Part shown: piece by piece, positions 21,826-32,295 of the stretch | Layout: every line of letters begins with the position of its first letter | Numbering within the stretch: position 1 is the first letter of the stretch | NCBI GenBank assembly: GCA_946800325.1 | Contig: OX326959.1 | Location: 9,444,501-9,508,500 of the forward strand | Reading direction: 5' to 3' | Source of the DNA: Luzula sylvatica | Lineage: Eukaryota; Streptophyta; Magnoliopsida; Poales; Juncaceae | Length of the DNA stretch: 64,000 nt | Notes under the pieces: generated by a model | What the model was told of the DNA's origin: nothing | Database searches by the model: none | What the model saw: only the letters and a program-made list of their open reading frames with translations | Position numbers and translations under genes: made by a program

Positions 21826-21860
21826 GAACCTTCAATATTTAAATTTTGAATTTCCCTCAT
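20463..21860 (-). CDS. LINE B ORF1, N-terminally truncated, with a start codon supplied by flanking DNA
   Basis: Open for 465 codons, but the element ends at 21825. The ATG at 21860 and the first dozen codons lie in the TSD and host DNA, so this is an accidental in-frame fusion. The remainder is polar and Lys/Asn/Ser/Pro-rich, without the DUF4283 RNA-binding domain or CCHC knuckle usual for plant L1 ORF1. Those domains would be in the lost 5' part. Full-length ORF1 binds element RNA and forms the ribonucleoprotein; this fragment probably cannot. Confidence 0.8.
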   Translation of the reverse strand: MREIQNLNIEGSPQRQSIATEDWSSDSAGETYEAQLGGNHSDQVTVDAAWLRNICELLPSRFQINIPPLIRESLKYNSPTEERDPQSLLVNRGINDHTDEQQSIHATAQQDGQNPHDFQAGRQVNIREQRKDVVQPTNDKEDARQNRCSKKLRMSSCDSNGKEKGRTDGPLSLRQIDPVYTPPSPNISDQETKDMDQDQQEEESTSLYDGKNPLSPSLNLLNPINISPIGYRPTNDNSERPKENFIPLLGWIEEDIQNPIPHPLEKEVSLKNNRSKGIKVQNKQKTKMARPIFKPHQLKQVVKVPIKASIKSVKSKLPTAKNKEPILMPNSGKNQKNTNRSIKTHKSLKTLGLLESLQEEKINRTGLNLEDIQKVTTCLGITKVEDPNIIFDTTANNPTISMIKNELLQKKDFSKNSLNQHTTPNISISNSHKKIILDLDLELNQGNDDDEQLVDYGEGLEEAEY

Positions 21861-22266
21861 GTTTCTTGCTTTGAAATTCAGAATTTTAAGCTCAAATCAA
21901 AATTAAGCAGGCAAAAATCATTAATGCTGGGTTAATATTTATAAATTTGTGTTTAAAATAGGTTTTTAGGTATGTATAAAGTTGATCTGTGATGGTTAAT
22001 GTCTGAAGAAATTTGAAAATTTCTGTGCAAATTGGTCAAGAGAAGTAAGGAACCTGGATTCCAAAATACCGAAATCCTCTGATTGCCATTTATAGCTATG
22101 CCCTTCTAAACAAATAAAGCATTTTCTAAAAGCACGTATTGAGCTAAAATCGATTAACCTTAATATTATGTTAATAGAATTTCAATAACCTTATTATTTT
22201 TTACTCAATCAGAAGTTTGATGAAGTGGATAGGAATAAAGTTTATATACCAAGGATGGACCTTAAT
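21841..22266. other. Intergenic, no gene seen
   Basis: AT-rich DNA between LINE B and the GATACG-rich MITE. No open frame or repeat of note. Confidence 0.6.
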
Positions 22267-22783
22267 CTTTGTTACATGGATACTTCAAAATATATTTTAA
22301 TATTTTTTTCGGATATGGATATAGAGGCGATACGCTTCGGATACGTATCAGATACGTTACGTGACGTATTCAGATATTTTAATATTTATTTTTTTCGGAT
22401 ACAGCGTGAAAACGGCATGATACGACTGCGGATACGTCAAGAATACGGATGAGATACTTTATTTAAGATACTTCGACTCATTATATATTTCGGTCCATAA
22501 TATGTTTTTGAATAAATTATATATGATACTTCTAGAAAACTTCTAGATTAGTTCTAGAATATTTCTAGAATAAAGTTATGATACTTGTATTGTTTGATTG
22601 ATATTATTTATCGTCATGATATTTAATTCAAAAATATTATTAATTTATTATTTAATTTATTACTTAATTATCTTGTATGTAATATAAATATATTAAAATA
22701 ATTATTATATAACCGTATCCGTATTCGTGACTTTTTGTAAAATGACCGTATCGCCGTATCCATATCATATCCGTGCAACATAA
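22267..22783. mobile_element. GATACG-rich MITE, copy A
   Basis: Starts near GTTACATGGATACTTC and ends in ATCCGTGCAACATAA. The ends are imperfect inverted repeats (TTGTTACATGGATAC against TTGCACGGATA). An 8-bp repeat accttaat flanks it (22259-22266, 22784-22791). The interior is unusually rich in GATACG/CGTATC. The better-bounded relative at 29629-30058 has an 11-bp TSD, suggesting a Mutator-like origin. Confidence 0.65.
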
Positions 22784-23023
22784 ACCTTAATATATTGATT
22801 AGCAGAAAGGGCAAGTTTGATGTATTTGTAAATTTGACTAGAAGAACACATGGGGCTAGTTTCTTATAAAGAGATGATTTATAAGCTTGTGGTTCGAACT
22901 CCAACAAATTTATTATTTTTATCTTCAAGAGAAGAGAGATTATATTTATTTATATATAACCCAAATCAGGTTGTCTTTTTATATCGAAGATCTTCAAAAA
23001 CACCAAGTTATATTATAGAAATG

Positions 23024-23140
23024 AGTGAATAAGGGCCTTCGGATCATGATTCGAAGAGTATGATCTGTTCGGTTTTAGGAGAGGCCGGATCCAATTAGGG
23101 TTAATTACTGGGCTTGGAGCAAAAATAATCTCCCCTTTTA
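23024..23140 (+). pseudogene. Farnesyltransferase alpha-subunit 3' fragment (b)
   Basis: Only the last part of the C-terminal exon. It matches the segment that reads GPSDRD...[25 protein letters not shown] in the best copy, here with several substitutions. The last phrase (ATCCAATTAGGGTTAATTAC, then TGGGCTTGG) is well kept and is followed by the usual 3' flank (TTAGATTTGTTGATGCAC). The upstream part is missing. Confidence 0.75.
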
Positions 23141-23180
23141 GATTTGTTGATGCACTTATTTTTATTTTATAAGTTACTTT

Positions 23181-23182
<2 letters not shown>

Positions 23183-23256
<74 letters not shown>
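23183..23256. repeat. (TA)n microsatellite
   Basis: About 73 bp of AT dinucleotide immediately before segmental repeat D copy 1. Confidence 0.95.
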
Positions 23257-23257
<1 letters not shown>

Positions 23258-23730
23258 GTCGATTAAGATTCAGAGCTATGTCCAAAGAACTTTAAACAAA
23301 AATTCGTCCAAAATCTTTCGCAAATACCAGATTTTTAATATGATTTTCAATTGAATTTTTATCACATTGAGAAGCATAAAACATGATTACAGGAATGATA
23401 ATTTTTCATAAAAAATGAACAATTTGAAATGATTTTTATTAATAATAACTTTTTATAATTTCAAATCGATACATGTTTTTAGTGTAATATTTTATTGTAA
23501 AAATTATTAATCAATGATCTGAAATCACATTGCTATAAAAGGGAACTTTGGAGGGATTATTGTCGAGAACCTTTTGGACATTAGACGTACCCTGAATTTA
23601 ATGCTATTATTTTTAGTTATCCTCCCTTATCTTATTTGATAGTTATGCTTGATAAATAACCGTGTTAAAAATACAAATAACATGAAAAGTTATCATTATT
23701 TCATTCTTTTTCTATTTGATATATTTAGAA

Positions 23731-24519
23731 CTAGTTTTATCCGCGCGCAATTGCGCGAGACAACATATCTATTTTTTTACATGTTTTTTACATAATTATT
23801 TAAATAGAATTAACTCGTGTGCGAATTAACGCGCGTGCGTTTGAACTAAATCAATCTAATCATGACATATTTGCAAATATCATGATGTCAATAGATGCAT
23901 AAGATTCCTGAAATTAGTCTATCACGAATATTATTTTCTGATATAATTTGTATAAATAACATTTGTTCAGGTGCTTTTAAAATCAATTAATATAATCAGG
24001 ACATATTCGCAAATATATTTGATGTCAATAGATGCATTATAGTTACGGTTCATTAAAGGATCACAATGTGTCATATGGATACAACGGACAAATGACAAAA
24101 AAACTCGCATAAATTTGAGGTTACAAAATTTTATATATACCCGTGCAAAATGAGCAAAAACAAAAAAAATTGAAAAGCAAAAAAAGGACCAAAATGTAAG
24201 AAGGAAAAAAAATGGGTAAATTTTTTTTTTTGAACTTACAAAAATTGCATACATAACCCTGCCCAATGAGCAAATAAAAAAAAAATGGAAAATAAGAAAA
24301 AATGATCAAAATGTAAAAAATACCAAAATATAAAAAAAAAGATCAAAATGTAAAAAAGGACCAAAATATAAAATAGGAAAAAATGATCAAAATATAAAAA
24401 AGGATCAAAATGTAAATAAACCCAAAAAAGGACCAAAATATAAATAAACAAAAAAAAAATGACGTGTCTCATATATGAGCAATAATTTTCCTTACTTTAT
24501 ACATATTATTAATTATTAA
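23731..24519 (-). mobile_element. Helitron-like insertion in D copy 1
   Basis: Absent from D copies 2-4, which read straight through (TTTAG(A/T)AG-TATGAAA). On the minus strand the element ends in a 14-bp palindrome, CGCGCAATTGCGCG (23744-23757), a short spacer, and CTAG followed by host T. That is the Helitron 3' terminus layout. The expected 5' TC end is not clear at the other border, so the family call is tentative. It includes an A-rich minisatellite. Confidence 0.6.
24165..24450. repeat. A-rich minisatellite
   Basis: Irregular repeats of about 20 bp of the type AAAAAGGACCAAAATATAAA, preceded by a partial duplication of about 100 bp (24110-24215 against 24225-24320). It generates spurious Phe/Leu-rich ORFs on the minus strand. 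Confidence 0.8.
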
Positions 24520-24796
24520 TATGAAATGAGTATTGGGTTTCTTTTAGCTTTCATACTGGTTATACTTCAATTATATTTATGTGCAGTGAAAATTGAATCA
24601 CTTAAAATTACAGAGAAGAAATGCATGACACAACGTAATATGATGAATATTTTTGAGTTCAAGAAAAATATGAATTGTGTGCTCATTTAGGTCCAGTCAT
24701 GTTGTTTTAGGTGCCTATAAATAGTTTGGAGTATTAAATAAATATTCTTTTTAATATAAAGTGCGTACTTCCGGGTATATATTCAATATATTATAT

Positions 24797-24884
24797 TGTG
24801 ATGATTATAGTTTTTTCGAACCAATATCACAATAATTGTGATGTTATCTTGTGATATTGGTTCGAGAAAACTATAATCATCACA
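24797..24884. repeat. Long inverted duplication
   Basis: 36-bp arms (24797-24832 and 24849-24884) that are inverted copies with about one mismatch, around a 16-bp loop. The right arm is ancestral, being present once in D copies 2, 3 and 4. The left arm is new to this copy. Confidence 0.85.
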
Positions 24885-25598
24885 AATATTTATTCACACT
24901 TTTATTTTTTATGCAATTTTTGCAATAATCATTTCTATGTTTAAATCATCGCTGATTTTTTATGGACATACTTTTTTTATAGACATTTATTTGTCCATTT
25001 TTTAAAATTAATTTTAAACATTTTTAAAAATTAACATTATCTAACATTTGCTATGTTTACGTCAAAATAAATCTATTTAATTTTTTATCATTTCACATTA
25101 ATTTACATAATCAAATTTGACATTTTAAGTTCATCAACCAGGGAATTAATAATCATATGAGATAATTTTATACATACTTTTTACAAAACTCAAAATATCA
25201 AATTGACTCTTCCAAAACTGCATATATATCAATTATAATTTTTTTGTGACAGCCTTTTAATTATGAATCCATTATGATATGATTTAATTTTGAGGTTACT
25301 TGACTGAGCAAGTTGCTTTATCAGGCTATGATCTAATGTATTCGTATCAAGGCTTGGCAAATGTTGGTACCGGTACCGCAAGTCCAAATGTTGTATTTTG
25401 TTGAATTGTGTATTAAATGTGTTTTGTTATGTTTGAAGAATGATGAATGATGATGCCATTATTTTTTCATGTGATATTTTTAATTTTTATACATAAAGTA
25501 ATGCATTTAATTATATACTCAATTGCTTCTGACATAATCATGTATTCAAATATTATATTCTCAAAATAAATATATAACAAGTTAAAATGTTTTCTAAC

Positions 25599-25731
25599 CG
25601 TCAATGAGTCCATAATAAAATTGGTTGAATGTAAGACACAAAAATCATATGTTGTGAGAAATTACAAATTCAAGTCTCATTGACATCAATAAATGAATAA
25701 CTACATAGCCTTCAATTCATTCTAAAAAAAT
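25599..25731 (+). mobile_element. SINE (tRNA-derived), copy in D1
   Basis: 133 bp flanked by the 11-bp TSD tgttttctaac (25588-25598, 25732-25742). D copies 2 and 3 have the empty site. An A-box-like phrase (ATTGGTTGAATGTAAG) and a B-box-like phrase (AAATTCAAGTCTCA) suggest a tRNA-derived pol III promoter. A sister copy is in D4 at 61061-61193. Confidence 0.72.
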
Positions 25732-26504
25732 TGTTTTCTAACTAATTTTTTTTTTGTCAAATAATAATTTTCACTTTCTATTCTATAACATTAATTTATG
25801 TTTATATATAAAAAAATGCAATACTTATTATACCAATGTTAATTATGACAGTCATTTTCAGTTCCTTCCGGTATCTTAGCAAATGATGCCTAACTGTAAT
25901 GAACATATTTGAAATTCTGCTCGTTTAAGCTAAACTGCATGCGATTTGCTCGACTCTCATAATTAATCAATAAATTATATATATATAAAATACACGGGCA
26001 TATTTTCGGCAAATAATGTATATAGCTAGTGACTCGATACATTCTATAAGGATAAAAGTGTAAATTATATTATTTGGCTCTCTAAAAAGAAATTTATCGT
26101 ATACACTTTTAGTAGTGGTTTTTATTTGACCCTCCCAAAATTTTTTTTGTCAATATAAAAAAGTTTCATGCCTTTTATGCAAATGTACCAGTCACGGAAA
26201 ATGAAATGTTCGTTTTCTCAAAGAAAAAAAAATACAAAAGAAATGAATTTAGGTCCTTTCTTTTTTGTGCACATACATTGTGAATGCATGCTATTGATGT
26301 ACAATTAGAGACTATACAATTAAAAAGTAAGTACCAAATTATTATTGATCACACATTTAGGATGAACAAGCACACACTTCATATACAACATTATAATGTT
26401 GGGGGTAATTTTTTGCATGTTCCCGAAAATAAATTAGCTATACAAAAGTATAAGATATCTCCAAAAGAAAATCATTTTAAACTTAATTATTCTTACAAAA
26501 TATA

Positions 26505-28565
26505 ATATGGCCGTGGTCATGAATTTAGCGTGATTGCTTTCTTTGATATACCTTGGATATATAAGACCATTAGTTACTTTACTATCGTGAGACAATGAGA
26601 ACATGTCTTAATCAGTTGAAACTTGTGCTTGTGCTTGTGCTTGTCGAGTTAAGACATAGGAGGAAGTCAAAAATATAATATCACAAGAAACATAAGAAAG
26701 TCATGTATAGAAGATGTGTGTCCTCAATCGTTAAATCCTACAAATCATAAAAAAGTACCGATTTAGTTTTTATAGAAGCTCTCGAGCCGATCAACTTTCT
26801 TCTTTGTATTCCGATATGGGTCTATTATCCCACCCATGGAGAATGAAGAGAGAGAAGAAGAGAAAAATTGATTTTTGATTCTTTATTATTCTTGAAGTTA
26901 ATGTTTGGAGCGTTCTATGAAAGAAAATTATAGTTTGCCCCCAAATTCATCCAACTTTTCAATTTTGCAATATTTACAGATGACATTTCAATTTTGCAAT
27001 ATTTAAAATTGTGTTTTCCTTTTCTAGGTGAAATTTAAATGTAAAATTTAGATAACTAAATATGGGGAGTGCTATGATATCCATTTTCTTATCATTGATC
27101 CATTTTAAAAAAATTATTTTAAGAATTGTAGATATTTATTAATTAATTCTATAAAATTTATGTTTTGAATAATATTAAATGATAAATATACACTAGAATC
27201 TTACAAAAAAAATATCATTATTTCACAAATATTCGATTTTATTTTTTTTTAAAAATGAGTCCATGATAAAAAAAAAAATGGCTCTATCATAACATTCCAC
27301 AACTAATATTATTCAAATGTAAATATTTAATAAATATGTTTGTCCCGTAAATACGTTTTTCAAAAAGGACGTACGATAGAAGCTCCCATTTTTCAAAAAG
27401 GACGTACGATAGAAGCTCCCATTATTTACAACCCAAATCTGGTAATCTGGTAATGTGGTTGTCTATTTATTTATATCTAAGATCTTCAAAACACCCACTT
27501 ATATTTTAGAAAGAAGTGAACCTCTCTTTTAGTTTGTTGATGTACATGTTTTTATTTTAATTTTGATATTTCCACTTTAATTTGGGCCTTGACTATTACC
27601 GAATCCCAAAATTATCTAGAAATTACTTGTCATGTATTTATGTAAAATGTATTTGGGCTTAAAGAAAGAACCAACTATGATATATGTCGTGACTTTTTAA
27701 ATGACAGTGAATAAGCTAAAACATATGTTTAGCATGAATTAGATTTTATTGGCCATCATCACGAATTGAGCGTGAATTGCTTTACTTGAAAAATCTTGGA
27801 TATATAAGAGCATTACCATGAGGAATGTCATGTATTCATGCAATTATTTGTCCATATTATTTCCAATTCAAATTGCCATTTTCTTCTATTGGCAGTATTT
27901 CCTTGTTTATTCAATATGTGAAAGAAGAGCCTCGCGAGTTCAATGTCTATTTTCTCTTTTTTATTTCTTCCTTGCGTAAATATTCAAGGATTCAAGTTAT
28001 AGGTCTTTTACTCATTTCAAAGCAATATTAAATTCTTTATTCTCTTTCGAGTTACGGCCTTCACAAGTTGAGTACCTCTTCTTGCATTTTGATTTGTCAA
28101 TGTTTATTTTCATTTTCCCAAGTTTGTGATTGAAAAAACTGCAAATGATTGGTCTTGGTATTTCTTGATCTTATCTTAATAATCGATTTATCATCTTTAA
28201 GTTTCATTATTTGTGATTTTTTAACTTTGCTAACTCTAAATTGCTCGATCTTGAAATTAGGAATTGATAAACCCTAATTTGCTTTATTGAGTCAATTTCA
28301 CATTTCTCATGCAACTTCCTACAGAATATTATTTGAAAGATGCAAATAAAAAACAAAATGACATAAAACATAATTAAATCTTAAAAATTAGATTTTATAA
28401 GGATTATATCAAATGATATTTTGTTTTGAATTTTTGTTATGTGGACGTATCATGGAAGTTTGAGTTTTAATTTAGCCAAATAAGTACTATATAATGTGAA
28501 TTATGTGCAGCATATAAAATAACAAACATCGATCACGGCACATTTTTTTTTACCGAGAGCCTTCC
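26505..28565. other. Intergenic with two copies of the FTA 3' flank and short tandem repeats
   Basis: 26505-26710 and 27520-27815 match the sequence that follows the FTA exon elsewhere. The latter begins at CCTCTCTTTTAGTTTGTTGATG with almost no coding part left. Small repeats: TTGTGC x about 3.5 (26623-26644), and a tandem duplication of about 33 bp containing AAAAAGGACGTACGATAG (27355-27421). No gene is supported. Confidence 0.65.
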
Positions 28566-28569
28566 AAAT

Positions 28570-28740
28570 GATTGAACCGCCGCCCGATAGTATAGTGATT
28601 AAGTGATTGACACGATAGATCAAAAATGAAGGATTTTAAGACTCGCTGATATCACAAATGAAATATAATATCATAAATATCCGTGATTGATGGATTATGT
28701 TCCAATTCAAAAATAATTCAAAAATAAAATAAAATGAGCC
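28570..28740 (+). mobile_element. Possible tRNA-derived SINE remnant
   Basis: GATAGTATAGTGATTAAGTG resembles a tRNA-like A box, and AAGGATTTTAAGACTCGC about 40 bp later could be a decayed B box. An A-rich end follows. I could not find a TSD. Confidence 0.35.
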
Positions 28741-29610
28741 AATATTACTTTATGATTGATTCCCGTAACTTGATAGATATAAAACATTCAAATTACACAA
28801 CTATCATTTCATTGAAATTAATATGACAATAATAGACAAAATTTGTATGGTAGGTGAATTGGTAATGTAAATAAAACTTAACAACTATCCTTAAATGAAT
28901 ATCTTATCGAATAGTTTTACGGCATTAGCAATAACATTAGAATTAATGTTTATTTTAAAATAACACAATGTCATTATACTGTTAGCTAACTTGGACGGAT
29001 TAAAGTAGGGACTATGACAAATTAATATAAATTAGAAACAATAAAATGTTGAAGATTAATTTTGACAATAAAAAATTGAGCAACTAAAATATGATGGGTC
29101 ATATAATTTGAACAATTTTTGAAATTTAATGATCACGTGAGAATAGTTAGAAATTGTGCGACTAATTTGGACGAATAAAATCTTATTTGAACAAAATAAA
29201 ATTGAGTAACTTTTCATACAATTAACTATTGAGATTTGAACAGCTAAAAAAATGGGACACACAAATTTGGACGAGGAATTCAATTTGTAAAAATCAAAAG
29301 TTTAATGATAATACCGGGACAACTAAAAGTTATGTGGCTAATAAATATAATTATAAATTATTTATATTACTTAAGGATAACTAGAATTCCTCATAGTAAT
29401 TTAATTTGAGTAAAAGTAAGAATTTAGTGACAAATGACGAGAATTAAAATTTTGCATGAATAATTATACATTTATCAAATTAAGATTATTTGAAATCCTA
29501 TTTTACATTAACAACATAAGAAAATTAACAATAAATAATCTATTAACATATGAGATTCTTTAATTATTAGGTCTAAATAAATATGTTAACAAGTGCATGA
29601 ATATTGGCAT
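28741..29610. other. Intergenic; partly duplicated at 63840-64000
   Basis: About 28990-29270 resembles the last 160 bp of the window (shared TTTGAAATTTAATGATNAC and GAGAATA-TTAGAA). No gene seen; the 75-residue minus ORF is unsupported. Confidence 0.55.
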
Positions 29611-30190
29611 CACTTAGAGGAAATCATCTAAGTTACGCGGATACTTCAAAAATGTAAAAGTATCGTGAAGATACGGGTAACCGATACGAATACGTGTACG
29701 ATACTGATCGGATATGTATCGGATACGTCACGTGGAGTATCCGATTATTTTAATTTTTTCAGGTACAACGGGAATACGACAAGATACGACATGATACGAA
29801 CGTGATACATTCATGATGCGATTGAGATATTTCATTTAGGATACTTCGACCCATTATACATTCATGATGATTTTATTTATTTTAATGATATTTAATTTAA
29901 AAATATTATTAATTTATTGTTTTATTTATTATTTATTAATTAAATATATACAATATAAATATATTAGAATAATAACTATATAAGTTTTTTAAAAATGGTC
30001 GTATCATTGTATTTGTATCGTATCGGATACGATATCCATATCCGTATATGTGCAACATAGGAAATCATCGAATCTGGGCCTTCATATCGTGATCTGAAGA
30101 GTACGATTTGTTCGATTTTGAAGAGGCTGGATCCAATTAGGGTTAATTACTGGGCTTGACACAAAAATAATCTTCCCTCTTAGATTTTTT
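29611..30190 (+). pseudogene. Farnesyltransferase alpha-subunit 3' fragment (d), split by a MITE
   Basis: The exon reads up to (LEEI) at 29611-29628. It is interrupted by a 430-bp MITE, then resumes at 30059 with GAATCTGGGCC and continues through ATTACTGGGCTTG to the 3' flank. Joining the two sides across the 11-bp TSD restores the alignment with the best copy at 36650-36780, so the MITE inserted into an already duplicated exon copy. Substitutions include changes at the terminal AWRK codons. Confidence 0.78.
29629..30058. mobile_element. GATACG-rich MITE, copy B
   Basis: 430 bp flanked by the 11-bp TSD aggaaatcatc (29618-29628 and 30059-30069). Ends TAAGTTACGCGGATAC and TATATGTGCAACAT are imperfectly inverted. 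A TSD of 9-11 bp fits a Mutator-like element. Same family as 22267-22783. Confidence 0.82.
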
Positions 30191-31423
30191 TTTAATTATG
30201 ATATTCCACTTTAATTTCTGCCTCGACTATTATCGAATACAAAAGTTATCTAGAAATTACCAGCTATGTATTCATGCAAAATGTATTTGATGTTAAGAAA
30301 AAAAGAACTATGATGTGAATAAGTTAAGCATATGTTTAGCATGAATTGGGTTCTATATGATATGGCCATGATCACAAATTGAGTGTTATTGCTTTATTTG
30401 GTAGACCTTGGATATAAGCTCACATTACCAATGAGGGTTGAAGTTGTTATTACTTTTGTGAAACAATGACGACACATCTTAATCACAAAAAATTGTGCTT
30501 GTCAATTAAGATATCGGAGAAAATTAAAAATATAATATAGCAAGAATCATAGAAAAGTTAAGTAATGTATTATGACCGCTGTTAAATCTATTATCGTTCA
30601 TTTAAGTAATGTATTATAACAACCGTTGAAATATATCATATATACCTTGTATAAAACAGGGAATCGGATTTATGATTATATAGTTAAGTGATGTATTGTT
30701 TAGACAGTTAAATCTATCATCTATACCTTATATAAAACATAAAATCGACCTTTCTTTCCCACTCCACAGCCATGCCCAATCGAGTGATTAGAGAAGACTC
30801 CGGCTAATAATAGATCGAGACTTTGAATTTAAAAAACATTTACATTTAGAAAAAATAATTTTTGTTTGAAGAAATGAAAAAGGGACTGTATATTAGAATC
30901 TATGGCCGTTGAGGATAATGAATTAGTATTGTTAACTTCAATATTATATTAAATTTATGATTTAGTTATGTGCTCATATCATTACAATTTCAACATGAAT
31001 TATATAACGTCTCCTTTAAATAATGAACACATAACAATTGTATAAATTTGATAGTTTAGAACGATCTTTTATGGTTACTTTATATATTACAAAACTAATA
31101 CTCCTAGTTTTTATGACACACATTAAATTAAATACAAAATGCTTTTATTCGCATAATACCAGATATTTTCCTTACATGCAACTTTATATTAATTAGAAAT
31201 AGAAATTATAAAAACTCTGATGTGCCCTCATAATTTCCCCACGAAAATGGTAGTGACATCATCAATCTTAATTAACATCCCAATTAACAAGATTGGTTAA
31301 CGATTAATTTATGATTAATAATAAATAATATATAATTAGAGACTTCATCGGTTAACAATTAATTAGAAACATTCAAAAACTAAAATTATGAATTAATCAT
31401 TAATCCGTAATTGTTAATTATGA

Positions 31424-31557
31424 TACCAATTGGTAATCATGATGCCATAACGATTGTCATGAAAAAACCGAAATACGAGAAAATAGTGGATGAGCCGTTA
31501 ACATCTTTTAATGCGGTGCGTAGGCCTATATTCCCCATCCCTCACCCCCCACCCCCC

Positions 31558-31591
<34 letters not shown>

Positions 31592-31752
31592 AAAGAGTAG
31601 TATTCTTTGGTAATCGTGATGTCATAACGATTCTCATGGAAAAACTGGAATACGGAAAAATAGTGGATGAGCCATTAGCATCTTTTAATGCGGTGCGTAG
31701 GCCCATATTCCCCACCCCCCAACCCCCACCACACACACACACCAAAGAGTAA
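31424..31752 (+). repeat. Tandem duplication with (CA)n tracts
   Basis: A unit of about 180 bp appears twice (about 31424-31600 and 31601-31752). Each ends in a C-rich stretch and a (CA)n run (31560-31590 long, 31730-31742 short). E copy 2 has a single diverged unit near 45515-45640. The 113-residue ORF across it repeats GN(H/R)D(A/V)IT and KIVDEPL, but it reflects the DNA duplication and is not accepted as a gene. Confidence 0.85.
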
Positions 31753-32040
31753 TATTCTTTTCTCTCACCGAATAATTTATGAGAAAAAATATACTTTTCC
31801 TCCCCAAACTCATCCCAAACTCCTTGATGAACCATAAAAAATGAAATTAGGTGAATTGATTAGTCCCTCTAATCTACTTAACACGTTAATAAATCATACT
31901 AATACAAATTAATTGACGTGTCAATTTAATTAAAAAATTAATTAAATCGCTAATCGAATCAGTTAATAATATTAATCAACCAACTTCATTTTATCTTGTC
32001 ACATCATCAATGTTATTTTTTTTGTTTGAGGCTCCGCTCC

Positions 32041-32295
32041 CTATATAAACCATCATTTATCCCTTCTCTTGCAAAAGAGTGTCTCTTGTCTCTAAAACCC
32101 TAATCCGTTATGTTTCTCTTCCTCCATTTGCCCGCTTTTCTTCTTGACAAACACTCTTTCTTTTTGATGGGACGGTTTAGATAGCAAATCGATAGCGTTT
32201 TCTCGACAAAACTCTCTCTCTCTCTCTCTCTCATCCCTCTCTTTCTCTCGGGTCGCTGATACAATTAACCAATTGATGATTAAGGTGAGTGTGAG
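32041..32295 (+). promoter_or_regulatory. Orphan promoter and 5' UTR with splice donor, copy 1
   Basis: TATATAAAC (TATA-like) near 32044, then a telo-box-type AAACCCTAA near 32095, a pyrimidine-rich leader with (CT)n near 32213-32232, and a strong donor AAG|GTGAGT near 32286. This is the layout of a housekeeping-gene promoter, such as a ribosomal protein gene, with a leader intron. No matching coding exon follows for 4 kb. The paralogous block is 45935-46195. Confidence 0.5.

Larger units (their letters stand above)
23257..26500. repeat. Segmental repeat D, copy 1
   Basis: Diverged repeat shared with 34440-36190 (copy 2), about 48420-52575 (copy 3) and 57710-61960 (copy 4). Copy 4 is the closest relative. 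Landmarks: CAAAATCTTTCGCAAATACC near 23310, GGTACCGGTACC near 25370, CATGCATGCTATTGATG-type phrase near 26285. Copy 1 differs by a Helitron-like insertion (23731-24519) and shares a SINE (25599-25731) with copy 4. No gene inside; the 73-residue ORF at 26284-26505 is unsupported. Confidence 0.88.

Noticed and set aside
24121..24472. Phe-rich minus-strand ORFs resembling membrane proteins
   Set aside because: Product of the A-rich minisatellite; hydrophobicity is only TTT codons.
30771..30840. Second SINE candidate (also 44236-44300)
   Set aside because: Only a weak A-box-like phrase; shared because the whole segment E is duplicated, with no TSD.
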